This document shows, one piece after another, positions 1 to 8,427 of a stretch of 64,000 nt of DNA; within the stretch, counting starts at the first letter, position 1; every line of letters begins with the position of its first letter. The notes under the pieces were generated by a model, which did no database searches, had not been told where the DNA came from, and saw only the letters and a list, made by a program, of their open reading frames with translations. Source of the stretch: Shewanella atlantica (GTDB taxonomy: Bacteria > Pseudomonadota > Gammaproteobacteria > Enterobacterales > Shewanellaceae); assembly GCF_003966265.1 (NCBI RefSeq), contig NZ_RXNV01000004.1:1-64000 (forward strand). The letters are read 5' to 3'. The translations under genes and the position numbers were made by a program.

Positions 1-119
1 ATGGCATTTACTCGTGGTAATTTTTGTTTGGCGATAAATTTGATCACCAAATGCCATGAATGTTCCTCACTATTTTACCTATCTCATTATTTCAGCTTAC
101 CTTTTTGTGGGGATTCGTC

Positions 120-400
120 AGGGTCAGAGTAAAATTTACTAGGTAAGGATAAATTGTTCTGAGCGAATTGGTTCCTTCGAATAATTAAAGTTACTTTTCC
201 TAATCGAAACCTCATGGCCAGAGCCTAATCTCTGGCGCCTATCAACCGCAACTCCGCTGAAGGAAGTTGCGGTTTTTTATACCAAGCGCCGCAGCTGAAT
301 TAATAATCTGCTTCGAGTCACGAAGGTTAAGGTAGGTCAAATATCAGTGTCGTGGTTTGACTGTCCGAGCTATAAGTTAATAGGGTCAGAGTTAAATTTA
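120..400. repeat. Diverged direct repeat, GGGTCAGAGTAAATTTA-type blocks
   Basis: The block at 120-138 and the block at 382-400 share GGGTCAGAGT followed by AAATTTA with one base difference at the junction. Similarity fades but persists afterwards (for example TACTTTT.CTAATC is common to both), and each copy ends in a hairpin with a CCGCAA / TTGCGG stem. Blocks of this kind often sit beside REP-associated tyrosine transposases in gammaproteobacteria; that link is recalled knowledge, and no transposase is visible here. Confidence 0.5.
245..278 (+). terminator. Intrinsic terminator-like hairpin
   Basis: An ACCGCAACT / AGTTGCGGT stem closes a short loop and is followed by six T residues on the + strand. 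It would end a rightward transcript, but no rightward gene is visible before it in the window. Confidence 0.6.
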
Positions 401-533
401 ATCGATCATGACAAATTATTCGGTGCAAAGTAGGTCTTTCCGCTAAATTAAGATACTTTTTCTAATCAATGTCAGGTTAACTAGAACTATTGATCTAACC
501 CACTTATGTACACTAACGCCATAGCGCAGCATC

Positions 534-571
534 AAAAAGCCGCAATCCCCTGAAAGGAATTGCGGCTTTAT
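534..571 (-). terminator. Terminator for sulP-usp transcript
   Basis: The AGCCGCAAT / ATTGCGGCT stem is preceded on the + strand by five A residues, so the leftward transcript would read a GC-rich hairpin followed by U residues. It lies about 120 bases past the stop of the universal stress protein gene and is the natural end of that operon. TTTA on the right makes weak rightward termination possible too. Confidence 0.65.
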
Positions 572-688
572 CTACTTTGTTTAACTGAGAGTTGAGTTGG
601 CAGGCTTAGACAGGCAAGTCTCAGCCCTCTCTACTCTTTACTCTCTACCCAACTCTCTGCGCCTTTATCTACTTTTTTTAGATGCGTG

Positions 689-1534
689 TTAACGGATCAA
701 GAGTAGCGGGACCGCACTTTTCACCAGCACTTCGGTCGTGTTGCTGCCGACAAAGAACTGTCTGAGTTTTGAGTGACCAAAAGCTCCCATCACAATCATC
801 TCCAGCTGTTGTTCTTGCTGATAATTAAGCAGCGCTTCATCGACACGCCCGGACAGGATATTCTCACTCACGCTAACTCCGGCTTCCCGAAGTCGCATGG
901 CTGCCTGATCGAAAGCCGTACTCTTGCTGCCCGATTCATCCACCATCACCAAATGACACTCGAGCCCTGCAAGTAGAGGCGTATTTATCGCCTTTTCAAT
1001 CAGCTTCTCACTGGTTGCACTACCATCGAAGGCTATCATATAGGAGCCAGGCGTCACGAACGTATCGCTGACCACTAAGATATGCGCTTTAATGGAACGA
1101 ATAACACTTTCGAGCTGCGAGCCAATGGTCTTACTGGTGCTATGGTCTTCACCCGACTTACCAATCACTAATACCCTTAACTCACTTTCTAAGTCTATTA
1201 GACTCTCTTGGAGGCTACCATGGCGTTGCAATTTACTGATCTCTTCGACACCTTTGGTGCAAGCCAACGCCCTGGCATCTTCAAGTAATTGCTTACCATG
1301 CTTAAGGGCAACTCGGCTGCGGGTTTCATCGAGTTCCACCAGCTCATTGAGGAGTTCCTCTTGAGTGCCTAAACCTATCTGTCCCGACAATTCGCTCACC
1401 ACAGGCCTCGTAGTTTTATCGAGTACATGCAGTAAGATAAGGGGGGCCTTAACCTTCTGTGCTACCCAAGTACTGGCTTCGCAGGTTGCCAAAGTCAATT
1501 TTGAGCCATCTATACAGGCGACGATATTCTTCAT
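689..1534 (-). CDS. Tandem universal stress protein (UspA family)
   Basis: Universal stress protein with two UspA folds in one chain of 281 residues. The first begins MKNIVACIDGSK; the second occupies the C-terminal half and carries the nucleotide-binding signature G-2X-G-9X-G-S/T (GAFGHSKLRQFFVGSNT). The first half lacks such a clear signature, so ATP binding is expected mainly in the second. I chose the ATG at 1534 because an AGGATGAG Shine-Dalgarno sequence sits just before it; an upstream in-frame start at 1573 would overlap sulP. It lies 13 bases after the sulP stop, so the two are probably co-transcribed. Usp proteins support survival under energy limitation or stress; the exact role here is unknown. 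Confidence 0.9.
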   Translation of the reverse strand: MKNIVACIDGSKLTLATCEASTWVAQKVKAPLILLHVLDKTTRPVVSELSGQIGLGTQEELLNELVELDETRSRVALKHGKQLLEDARALACTKGVEEISKLQRHGSLQESLIDLESELRVLVIGKSGEDHSTSKTIGSQLESVIRSIKAHILVVSDTFVTPGSYMIAFDGSATSEKLIEKAINTPLLAGLECHLVMVDESGSKSTAFDQAAMRLREAGVSVSENILSGRVDEALLNYQQEQQLEMIVMGAFGHSKLRQFFVGSNTTEVLVKSAVPLLLIR

Positions 1535-1547
1535 TTGTCTCATCCTA

Positions 1548-3041
1548 TTAGTGTCCAGCCAGTAATTTTTCAACTTCTTCAGGTTTATCGTGCACGCCGA
1601 ATTTGTCGACGATAGTGCTCGTAGCTTGATTCATACCGACAAGGTTAACTTGCGCTCCCTCTCGGCGGAATTTAATCACCACTTTATCCAATGCCGTCAC
1701 CGCACTCACATCCCAAAAGTGGGCGGCAGACAGATCGATGGTTACCGTCTCTAAAACCTCTTTAAAATCGAATGACTCGATAAACTTGTCTGACGATGCG
1801 AAAAAAACTTGCCCGATAACTCTATATTCCCGGCTATCACTCTCACTCTCACTAACATCATCTCTGACCACCATCATACGACTGATCTTATTCGCAAAGA
1901 ATAGTGAGGCAAGCAATACCCCGATAAATACACCAATGGCTAAATTATGCGTAACGACCACGATGGCGACTGTGGCCAGCATAACTATGTTGGTCGACAG
2001 TGGATGCTTTTTCAGATCGGTAATCGAACGCCATGAGAAGGTACCGATTGCGACCATGATCATGACCGCCACTAACGCCGCCATTGGGATCTGTTTTAAC
2101 CAGGGCCCAAGAAATACCACCATAATCAACAGATATACGCCCGCCGCTAACGTGGATAAGCGTCCACGTCCACCGGATTTAATGTTGATCATCGATTGAC
2201 CAATCATGGCACAACCGGCCATACCACCAAGAAAGCCGGTGAAGATATTGGCAACACCTTGGCCCTTACACTCGCGATTTTTATCACTCTTGGTATCGGT
2301 CAGGTCATCGACAATCGTCGCCGTCATCATTGACTCTAATAAACCCACTACAGCAAGGCCCATGGAGTAAGGCAATACAATCAACAAGGTTTCCAGATTT
2401 AACGGCACATCGGGCCATAAAAAAATCGGTAAGGTATCGGGTAGATTTCCCATGTCGCCGACAGTTCGCACGTCAATATTAAACCATATGGTAATAGCGG
2501 TTAACGTAACAATACAGATCAACGGAGATGGAATTATTTTGCCGATAACCGGCAGGTATGGAAACAGATAAATAATACCAAGGCCTGCCGCTGTCATAGC
2601 ATACACATGCCAGGTCACATTGGTCAGTTCCGGCAGCTGGGCCATAAAAATCAATATTGCCAGCGCATTAACAAACCCGGTTACCACAGAGCGCGACACA
2701 AAACGCATCAAGCTACCCAGTTTCAAATAACCCGCTAATATCTGTAGCAGGCCCGTTAACACGGTTGCAGCAAGCAGGTACTCTAAACCGTGCTCTTTCA
2801 CCAGTGTGATCAGCAGCAATGCCATCGCACCAGTTGCCGCAGAGATCATTCCGCTGCGCCCGCCAGTAAAGGCGATGACTACCGAAATACTAAATGAGGC
2901 ATATAAGCCGACTTTAGGGTCTACACCCGCAATAATAGAAAATGCGATAGCCTCGGGAATGAGCGCTAAAGCCACAACGATACCCGCGAGCAGATCGCCA
3001 CGGATATTTGACATCCAATCAGTTTTAAAGTTTTTTAACAT
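1548..3041 (-). CDS. SulP-family inorganic anion permease with STAS domain
   Basis: Inner-membrane SulP/SLC26 transporter of 497 residues. The N-terminal part has about a dozen hydrophobic segments and the family pattern [20 protein letters not shown], and a conserved [18 protein letters not shown] block lies mid-protein. The last ~100 residues form a STAS domain ([19 protein letters not shown]). The substrate cannot be read from the sequence: sulfate, bicarbonate and other anions are all known in the family. The start at 3041 (MLKNFKTDW) follows a GAGAG element; the longer ORF start at 3149 would add an unlikely Cys/His-rich leader. The downstream usp gene suggests coupling of anion uptake to stress physiology, which is inference. 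Confidence 0.9.
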   Translation of the reverse strand: MLKNFKTDWMSNIRGDLLAGIVVALALIPEAIAFSIIAGVDPKVGLYASFSISVVIAFTGGRSGMISAATGAMALLLITLVKEHGLEYLLAATVLTGLLQILAGYLKLGSLMRFVSRSVVTGFVNALAILIFMAQLPELTNVTWHVYAMTAAGLGIIYLFPYLPVIGKIIPSPLICIVTLTAITIWFNIDVRTVGDMGNLPDTLPIFLWPDVPLNLETLLIVLPYSMGLAVVGLLESMMTATIVDDLTDTKSDKNRECKGQGVANIFTGFLGGMAGCAMIGQSMINIKSGGRGRLSTLAAGVYLLIMVVFLGPWLKQIPMAALVAVMIMVAIGTFSWRSITDLKKHPLSTNIVMLATVAIVVVTHNLAIGVFIGVLLASLFFANKISRMMVVRDDVSESESDSREYRVIGQVFFASSDKFIESFDFKEVLETVTIDLSAAHFWDVSAVTALDKVVIKFRREGAQVNLVGMNQATSTIVDKFGVHDKPEEVEKLLAGH

Positions 3042-3726
3042 TGAACTCTCAGTTTTGCACGGCACAGGGCACCAGAAGTAATGCCTGGAGTGTGATTCGT
3101 GCTTCTTTGATAAAATTTTGGCGCAGAAAAATAGTCGAAAAAACGACAAAGAATTAACAAGCGCAAAGAATAAGCATGGTGCTTAGGTAGCAATGAAAGC
3201 TATAGGGAGGGCGGAACGTTAAGGTGGCGTAATTAACACAGTGATCAATATCCTCTGAATGAAACGTAGCTGCATTCTACCCTCATTATTTTGCAGATTG
3301 AATACCTATGAGCACTTTTTTCACTAGTTCCCATGGAACCCATTTAGTATTGCCGCAATTTTTACCGGTAGATAATTCGGCAGGCTATAGGCCATCCCCC
3401 CATATCCTGGTGATAAGTCCCGAGCATAACTATCTGACTTTCACTCTAAAAATGGATCTAAAACCGACTCTGCAATAGAAAGATCATGGCAAGTTAAATA
3501 TCAATGCCGTCGCCTGACTGTTCGACCTGTTGACTAAGGAAATTGAGAAAGGTAATGGAAATTAATACTGAAAAATTAACAAAACATACGCTGAATTGAC
3601 TGATAAAGAATAATTCAGACTGTATGCCTCTGGCGAGCCGACTGATATTGCCTACAATATAAGTGACTCGAATTGTCTAATTTTAAATTAGGATAGGTTA
3701 TTAATTATAAACTTACAGGGAGAGAT
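3042..3726. other. Divergent intergenic region, sulP / host-attachment gene
   Basis: This 685-base stretch separates two divergent genes and should contain both promoters. No ORF is convincing. The segment 3493-3527 resembles 336-370 (about 27 of 35 positions by eye), suggesting a dispersed repeat. AT-rich sequence rises toward the right-hand gene. I could not assign -35/-10 boxes with confidence. Confidence 0.5.
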
Positions 3727-4179
3727 ATGATGAGTAGTTGGATTTTGGTAGCCGATAGCGCACATGCACGTCTATTTAACGCTGAAACAAAAAAATCTGC
3801 ATTAAACGAGATTGAGGACATGATCCATCCCGAGGCGCAGCAGCACGAACAGAAGCTAACCTCAGATCTGCCCGGAAGTCAGGCAGGTGGTGCCAAGGGT
3901 AGCCACCACTCAGTTAGTGGTAAAACAGCTCCCAAGGAGTATGAGGCGGTAAAATTTGCCAAACAGCTCTGTAAATACCTTGAGGCGGCACATAATGCGC
4001 AGAAATTCTGCCAACTGATTGTTGTTGCCGCACCTGCATTCCTTGGGCTCTTACGCAAGGAGATGAACAGTAACGTCGCTAAGGTTATTACGTTGGAGCT
4101 CGACAAAGATATCGTTGAGCAGGACGTTAACTCTATTAGAGGACACCTGCCCACTATTCTGCCCCACCTAACCACCTAA
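3727..4179 (+). CDS. Host attachment family protein (AtsE-like, baeRF-type fold)
   Basis: Small cytoplasmic protein of 150 residues that opens MMSSWILVADSAHARLF, the hallmark of the 'protein required for attachment to host cells' family (PF10116), a relative of bacterial eRF1-like domains. The middle is charged and Gly/His-rich (residues ~45-70); the C-terminal half (IVVAAPAFLGLLR, HLPTILP) matches the family's conserved core. The family name comes from Agrobacterium; the biochemical role is not established. AGGGAG lies just upstream of the ATG. It is a single gene, followed by a GACAGGCCA/TGGCCTGTC hairpin. Confidence 0.8.
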   Translation: MMSSWILVADSAHARLFNAETKKSALNEIEDMIHPEAQQHEQKLTSDLPGSQAGGAKGSHHSVSGKTAPKEYEAVKFAKQLCKYLEAAHNAQKFCQLIVVAAPAFLGLLRKEMNSNVAKVITLELDKDIVEQDVNSIRGHLPTILPHLTT

Positions 4180-4239
4180 GTCGGCAAACCCATATTTTTT
4201 CACTGTATATCTCGTTATGTTCGAAGAGCTTATTTATGT

Positions 4240-4267
4240 GAGACAGGCCATTTTAGTGGCCTGTCTT
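4240..4267 (+). terminator. Hairpin after host-attachment gene
   Basis: AGACAGGCCA and TGGCCTGTCT form a 10-bp perfect stem with a TTTTAG-like loop about 60 bases after the stop. The T tract that follows is weak (CTTATG), so this may be a terminator or an mRNA-stabilising hairpin. Confidence 0.5.
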
Positions 4268-4322
4268 ATGAGCATCGGCAAGATTGAATTAAATAAAAAT
4301 GGGTGGCCGGGGGGAACCTAAG

Positions 4323-4739
4323 GTGCTCTATCTATTTGCAGCGGAAACTTTGCTCTTTACTCATGTTCTTGTTGTTGGATTCGTTATATTCGGTCTGCTT
4401 CTGATCTTAGCCGGAAAGCTATTTTCATGGTCTTGGGTTAGAAATCCATGGTTTCGTGTGGCCCACATCACGAGTCTTGCAGTTGTCGTGTTCCAGTCAT
4501 GGGTTGGCGTGATTTGCCCTCTCACAAGTTGGGAAATGGCGCTCCGCTCTAAGGCTGGCGATACTGTGTATGCGGGTTCATTTGTATCTCATTGGCTAAC
4601 AGAAATTTTATATTATCAGGCTCCAGAGTGGGTGTTTATAGTTAGCTACACCACATTTGGATTGCTTGTTTTGGCTTGTTGGTTTTGGGTGCGTCCGCGT
4701 TCATTTACTACGCGCGGAAATCATGTACCACCTAAATAG
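4323..4739 (+). CDS. DUF2784 family membrane protein
   Basis: Predicted inner-membrane protein of about 138 residues with four hydrophobic segments. It carries the DUF2784 pattern: a helix with an early His (TLLFTHVLVVGF), then CPLTSWEMALRSKAGD, then a SFVSHWL segment before the last helices. The function of the family is unknown. I prefer the GTG at 4323 because the family starts with this hydrophobic helix; an in-frame ATG at 4299 adds MGGRGEPK but has no ribosome-binding site. It precedes the first attC-like site and could be either chromosomal or an old cassette. Confidence 0.75.
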   Translation: MLYLFAAETLLFTHVLVVGFVIFGLLLILAGKLFSWSWVRNPWFRVAHITSLAVVVFQSWVGVICPLTSWEMALRSKAGDTVYAGSFVSHWLTEILYYQAPEWVFIVSYTTFGLLVLACWFWVRPRSFTTRGNHVPPK

Positions 4740-5077
4740 GATTCTAAAAATACAGTTGACTGCTTAAGCTGAAACTTGCCGCCCCCCCGCCTTCTGTTAT
4801 ATCGACCTGGTTTGGAGTGTGTATTGGTAATCCTCGTCTATCTGTAATTTTATTCAGTCGCATTTATTTTGAGCACATTTTAAAGAAATAACTCCCTAAA
4901 CTATGCGCTTTTTTCACTTGTGACCTAATATAATATTGTGTATTTCAGAGAGTTATAGCTGAGCTGGTTTATATAATAGGTTTGGAAAACGTGCATGCAC
5001 ACTTACACCGAAGGAATGTTCAGGCTGACATCGGTTTTCGCCTCTAATACAACAGATTACCAAAGCGCATTTTTACC
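4740..5077. other. Gene-free stretch before attC-like site 1
   Basis: About 340 bases without a supportable ORF. A C-rich run sits near 4783-4793 and the remainder is AT-rich. Nothing else was recognised before the inverted repeat at 5078. Confidence 0.4.
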
Positions 5078-5125
5078 GGCCTAACGATCACAGTGAGCGT
5101 GTGCACGATACTAAGACGTTAGGCC
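5078..5125 (+). repeat. attC-like site 1 (integron recombination site)
   Basis: GGCCTAAC at 5078-5085 and GTTAGGCC at 5118-5125 are perfect inverted repeats matching the outer R''/R' boxes of integron attC sites (RYYYAAC ... GTTRRRY). Inside, AGT-gag-CGTG and CACG-at-ACT form an imperfect second stem with extra unpaired bases, separated from the outer boxes by 6 and 5 bases, as in attC architecture. At 48 bp it is shorter than typical attC sites (about 57-141 bp), so it is called attC-like. Confidence 0.6.
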
Positions 5126-5158
5126 TACCGTAAACTCAAATTACAAGAGAAGATTGTC

Positions 5159-5476
5159 ATGCAAATTCAGGTCAATACAGATAAGAACATCTCCGGGCGA
5201 GAAGCACTTGCTCAAAGTGTCGAAGATGTTTTGAGATCCGATCTAAGCCGTTTCAGTGATCATATCACGCGCATTGAAGTACATTTAAGTGACGAGAACA
5301 GCTCGGCTAAGCAAGGAGTGACGGACAAGCGCTGTTTGCTGGAGGTCAGGCTTGCCGGGGAACGCCCAATTGCAGTCAGCGAGCAGGCGGAAACTGTTGG
5401 GGAAGCGGTTGGAGCCGCATCCCAACAAATGGTTAATATGCTAGAGACTGAGTTGGTTAAGCGTAGCAAGAGGTAA
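5159..5476 (+). CDS. HPF/RaiA-like ribosome-associated protein
   Basis: Protein of 105 residues resembling the S30AE/HPF fold used by hibernation-promoting factor and RaiA: an N-terminal strand MQIQVNTDKNI, helix, then ITRIEVHLSDENS and a LLEVRLAGERPIAV strand, ending in a helix. Such proteins bind the 30S decoding region and slow translation in stationary phase. It lacks the long C-terminal extension of long HPF. AAGAGAAG precedes the ATG. It lies between two attC-like sites, 34 bases after the first, so it looks like cassette cargo; orthodox hpf is normally beside rpoN. Confidence 0.7.
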   Translation: MQIQVNTDKNISGREALAQSVEDVLRSDLSRFSDHITRIEVHLSDENSSAKQGVTDKRCLLEVRLAGERPIAVSEQAETVGEAVGAASQQMVNMLETELVKRSKR

Positions 5477-5504
5477 CTGCAGCCCTTTGCTCATCCATGC
5501 TTAG

Positions 5505-5569
5505 GCCTAACAAGCGAGGGGACAAAGAGCGTCGAAAAATCGCTCCGCCTTGTGCGTCGAACGTTATCC
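5505..5569 (+). repeat. attC-like site 2
   Basis: GCCTAAC at 5505-5511 begins 29 bases after the HPF-like stop. The segment then folds on itself (GAGCG / CGCTC around an AT-rich tip, ACAA / TTGT further out) and ends AACGTTATCC at 5560-5569. The left box is canonical; the right box GTTATCC departs from GTTRRRY, so this may be a decayed attC. Confidence 0.45.
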
Positions 5570-5697
5570 CCCTTTCACATACTTTTTCTTATCCGAAAGT
5601 GGAGTTTTAGAGCAGAAAGTCCATCAATGCTTGCCTGACCGGCGTTGGAAATTTAGACTTAAAGGACCACAGACTTAGCGAGTTAATGGATTAATTA

Positions 5698-5898
5698 ATG
5701 AAGCCTAAAATTTATCTAAACTATCTGGTTGCAGCAATCTTAACGGCCCCCCTATTAAATTTACTCATCGACAGTGGTGGTATCACAGCCGGAAAGCTTG
5801 TCTGCATCGTTCTGCTTTTTTCCAACCTGTTACTAGCATCGCTCTTTCATCAGGAGAGAGTGAAGAATCGAGGAGAAACTATAACAACCAGAGGTTAA
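5698..5898 (+). CDS. Small two-helix membrane protein, unknown function
   Basis: Sixty-six-residue protein with two predicted transmembrane helices (YLVAAILTAPLLNLLI and LVCIVLLFSNLLLASLF) and a basic, hydrophilic tail. I do not recognise a family. It ends 4 bases before the next ATG, which suggests translation coupling with the DOPA-dioxygenase-like gene. The ATG has no strong ribosome-binding site, so it could be a chance ORF, but the hydrophobic pattern and tight spacing favour a real gene. Confidence 0.55.
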   Translation: MKPKIYLNYLVAAILTAPLLNLLIDSGGITAGKLVCIVLLFSNLLLASLFHQERVKNRGETITTRG

Positions 5899-5902
5899 TC
5901 TT

Positions 5903-6250
5903 ATGGCATTCCCGGCCAATAAATTTTCGGATTACCACGCTCACCTCTATTTTGATGAGAACTCATTGGCTCACGCTACTCAGCTGAGAGATAGGGTCTA
6001 TAATCAGCTTGGTTTGTACGTGGGTAACTTAAATACCAGGTTAGTCGGCCCTCATCCCCAGTGGAGTTTCCAGATCTCATTCACCGGTGAGCAGTTCGAT
6101 ATGTTCCTGCCCTGGATAGACAAAAACCGAAATGGGTTATCTGTCTTATTACATCCGGTGACGGGCGATGACCTGATAGATCATAGCGACTATGCCAGTT
6201 GGCTGGGCCAGCCGTTAACCCTGAAGCTGTCAATATTCGACGCAGAGTGA
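5903..6250 (+). CDS. DOPA 4,5-dioxygenase family protein
   Basis: Protein of 115 residues of the DOPA_dioxygen family (PF08883). Family marks are the N-terminal YHAHLYFD (His-x-His, putative metal ligands), GPHPQWSFQISF in the middle, and LLHPVTGDDLIDH near the end. Fungal relatives cleave the DOPA ring in betalain synthesis; the substrates of the many bacterial members are mostly unknown, so only a metal-dependent ring-cleavage fold is claimed. AGAGG lies upstream of the ATG. It is probably co-expressed with the small membrane protein before it. Confidence 0.85.
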   Translation: MAFPANKFSDYHAHLYFDENSLAHATQLRDRVYNQLGLYVGNLNTRLVGPHPQWSFQISFTGEQFDMFLPWIDKNRNGLSVLLHPVTGDDLIDHSDYASWLGQPLTLKLSIFDAE

Positions 6251-6372
6251 AGGGGTGTCCGGATAACCAGACATTAATTAAGTAGCGAGCTATTAAGAAG
6301 AAAGCTAATTATTAGACAAGTGTGTATTAGCCTTAGTTTCTATCGCTATTTATATAGTAACTTTCTCAAATA

Positions 6373-6447
6373 GACTGAGCTTTAACAAATTGAATGTTAA
6401 CAAGCCTCACTTAAAAAGAGTGAACGTTAAACGACTGAACTAAAACT
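6373..6447. repeat. Degenerate 15-bp tandem array (5 units)
   Basis: Five consecutive 15-base units are in exact register: GACTGAGCTTTAACA, AATTGAATGTTAACA, AGCCTCACTTAAAAA, GAGTGAACGTTAAAC, GACTGAACTAAAACT. They share a TGA...TTAA pattern and end 24 bases before the acyltransferase start codon, so the array lies in its leader or promoter. Confidence 0.6.
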
Positions 6448-6471
6448 AGTAATTACAGATGGGAGTATCAA

Positions 6472-7860
6472 ATGAACAAGGATGAACATGCTAAGCCCGA
6501 TGGCAGAGAAACGCTGCAATTAACCCAATGGGAACTCGAAAATCTGCACCTGCCACCTGTAACCACCGTAACCCTGTTTGAAGGCGCTCCCCCGGTCGAG
6601 TACCTACGTCAGCGCCTGGCAATGATGCTGGAGAAAAATCCCTGGCTCACATCCCGAATCGTTAAAAAGAGCACCGAAAATAAGGTAGTAGCACTGGCTT
6701 ACTCAACAAGCGTTGAGCCTGAGGCCAGTATCGACCAACATCTGACCGTTCATGCGCCGGGAGATACAAACTTTTCACTTAGCATGCCATATGAAGCATT
6801 GGTTAATACGTTACTGCCGGTGCAGTGCGCACGCTCAAAACCTGCCACAGATAAAGATGAGGCGCTGTTTAAGGTGGCGGTGATTCCGGTAAAAGTGGAA
6901 GCTATAGATAGCGACTCTTCTGCGCCTCTGCAACAGGCTATGACTGAGGCTGGTTTCGCGCTGGTTATCTCTATGAACCACACCCTGGGAGACGGCCATA
7001 CCTATTATAAATTGTATGACATGTTAAGTGCCGACACCGACATAGAGGCACTCGACCCTGTGCGGGTGGACGGTTTTGAAGCAGCCAAAATTCAGGTGGT
7101 TGGTGAGCAAGAGAGTGCCATGTTCAGGTCACCCGCTGTGGCTATGGGGATCATGGGAGATTATCTGGGCGCAAAGATAACGCGTCGCCCTCCACAAAAT
7201 GTCGCTATTCACCACATAGAGCCTGAATGGCTGTCACGGCAAAAAGCCAAAGCAAAGCAGGAACATGTGGCCCCCTTTGTCTCGAGTAACGATATTATAA
7301 GCTCATGGTTCTTTCGCGAGATGCGAGCAGACTTGAACATCATGTTGGCCAATTTCCGCAGCCGACAGCCCTCCATTGCGGGTCTGAACGAGCAACACGC
7401 AGGTAATTACGAAGCCAACGTGCCCTATTTCAAAGGCGATATAGAAAACCCGGCCCTCATCCGCCAATCTATCCACAACCCGGACGGCACCTTTCGCGCA
7501 CGACGGGCGGGAACGCCTGCCACCGAGATCCCTGAATTCATGACCCTGCTGCACAACAAGAGCGCGCTCATCACCAACTGGGCGACCTTTTACCGTGATC
7601 TCGTCCTGCCAGGTAAAGCTGAAGAGCGAGAAGACAGCGAAGAGCCACGAACACAAAATCCAAAACTGCATTTTCCCATTATGGAGTCCAACGGCATTAT
7701 CACCTCGGTCTGGAATAACGGCATCATCTTCCGTCCCCGTGCCGGTGAGTTGGGGATACTCATGATCTCAAACCATTTCGATAGCGAAGGTTTAAACGGG
7801 GTATCCATAAAAAAAGCACAGGATGACCCAAATAGTCCGATTGGCGAACGTATTGTTTAG
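6472..7860 (+). CDS. Condensation/acetyltransferase-type protein (HxxxDG)
   Basis: Protein of 462 residues with an HTLGDG motif at residues 170-175, the HxxxDG catalytic signature of CoA-dependent acyltransferases and NRPS condensation domains. A second family-like turn (SNHFDSEGLNG) lies near the C-terminus. There is no carrier or adenylation domain and no membrane segment, so it is a free-standing acyltransferase; donor and acceptor are not predictable. GGGAG precedes the ATG. Its codon use is GC-richer than that of the AT-rich genes to its right. It has no obvious pathway partner; the adjacent gamma-glutamylcyclotransferase gene may be unrelated. Confidence 0.65.
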   Translation: MNKDEHAKPDGRETLQLTQWELENLHLPPVTTVTLFEGAPPVEYLRQRLAMMLEKNPWLTSRIVKKSTENKVVALAYSTSVEPEASIDQHLTVHAPGDTNFSLSMPYEALVNTLLPVQCARSKPATDKDEALFKVAVIPVKVEAIDSDSSAPLQQAMTEAGFALVISMNHTLGDGHTYYKLYDMLSADTDIEALDPVRVDGFEAAKIQVVGEQESAMFRSPAVAMGIMGDYLGAKITRRPPQNVAIHHIEPEWLSRQKAKAKQEHVAPFVSSNDIISSWFFREMRADLNIMLANFRSRQPSIAGLNEQHAGNYEANVPYFKGDIENPALIRQSIHNPDGTFRARRAGTPATEIPEFMTLLHNKSALITNWATFYRDLVLPGKAEEREDSEEPRTQNPKLHFPIMESNGIITSVWNNGIIFRPRAGELGILMISNHFDSEGLNGVSIKKAQDDPNSPIGERIV

Positions 7861-7911
7861 CTGATAATTGCCAACGGGCTGTCTGAGCCGACGCCATTCT
7901 TTGGAGGTAGC

Positions 7912-8427
7912 GTGAAGTACTTTGCATATGGCTCTAATATGTCACTTTTAAGATTACAACAACGAGTACCAAGTGCTGCAAGGCTTGGTGCTTTTATTCT
8001 TAAAGAGCATGAATTACGTTTTCATAAAATTGGTAAAGATGGCTCAGGAAAATGCGACGCTTTTCGCACGAACAAAATTGATGATTTTGTCATAGGGTCG
8101 CTGTTTGAAATAAATGAAGCAGAAAAAGAGGCGTTAGATAGAGCGGAAGGCTTAGGTTATGGTTACAGTGAAAAAACCGTCACTGTACAAAATGACGCTG
8201 GCGATATCTTTGAAGCATTTACATACTATGCGACCAGAACAGACTCATCGCTGAAGCCTTACTCCTGGTATCTGAACCATGTTGTTATTGGTGCAAAAGA
8301 GGCAAACGTACCGACTCGATATTTTGCAAAGATTGAGTCTATAGTGTGCATAGAAGACCCGAATAAACATAGAGATTCAGAGCAACGTGCAATCTACCAT
8401 TTACAGAGTCTTCAACCGGGATCGTAA
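7912..8427 (+). CDS. Gamma-glutamylcyclotransferase (AIG2-like) family protein
   Basis: Cytoplasmic protein of 171 residues with the GGCT fold: YFAYGSNMS at the N-terminus (substrate-binding YGSN loop) and EALDRAEGLGYGY, where the Glu of RAEG is the usual catalytic acid/base. Relatives convert gamma-glutamyl amino acids to 5-oxoproline or act in glutathione turnover; the specific substrate is unknown. Translation starts at GTG 7912 after TGGAGG. The gene is AT-rich relative to its left neighbour, compatible with separate acquisition. A long gene-free segment ending in an attC-like repeat follows. Confidence 0.8.
   Translation: MKYFAYGSNMSLLRLQQRVPSAARLGAFILKEHELRFHKIGKDGSGKCDAFRTNKIDDFVIGSLFEINEAEKEALDRAEGLGYGYSEKTVTVQNDAGDIFEAFTYYATRTDSSLKPYSWYLNHVVIGAKEANVPTRYFAKIESIVCIEDPNKHRDSEQRAIYHLQSLQPGS

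Larger units (their letters stand above)
1..688. other. Gene-free leading region with diverged repeats
   Basis: No convincing coding region is seen here. The stretch contains two related segments about 260 bp apart, each beginning with a GGGTCAGAGT(A/T)AAATTTA-like block (120-138 and 382-400) and each ending in a similar hairpin (245-278 and 534-571). A 9-bp inverted repeat (ATGGCATTT / AAATGCCAT) spans about 1-57. Positions 336-370 resemble 3493-3527. The second hairpin is placed to terminate the leftward usp gene. Confidence 0.6.

Noticed and set aside
5505..5569. Calling attC-like site 2 a rho-independent terminator
   Set aside because: The hairpin is imperfect, long and lacks a T tract; its left box and position after the stop codon fit attC better, although it remains uncertain.
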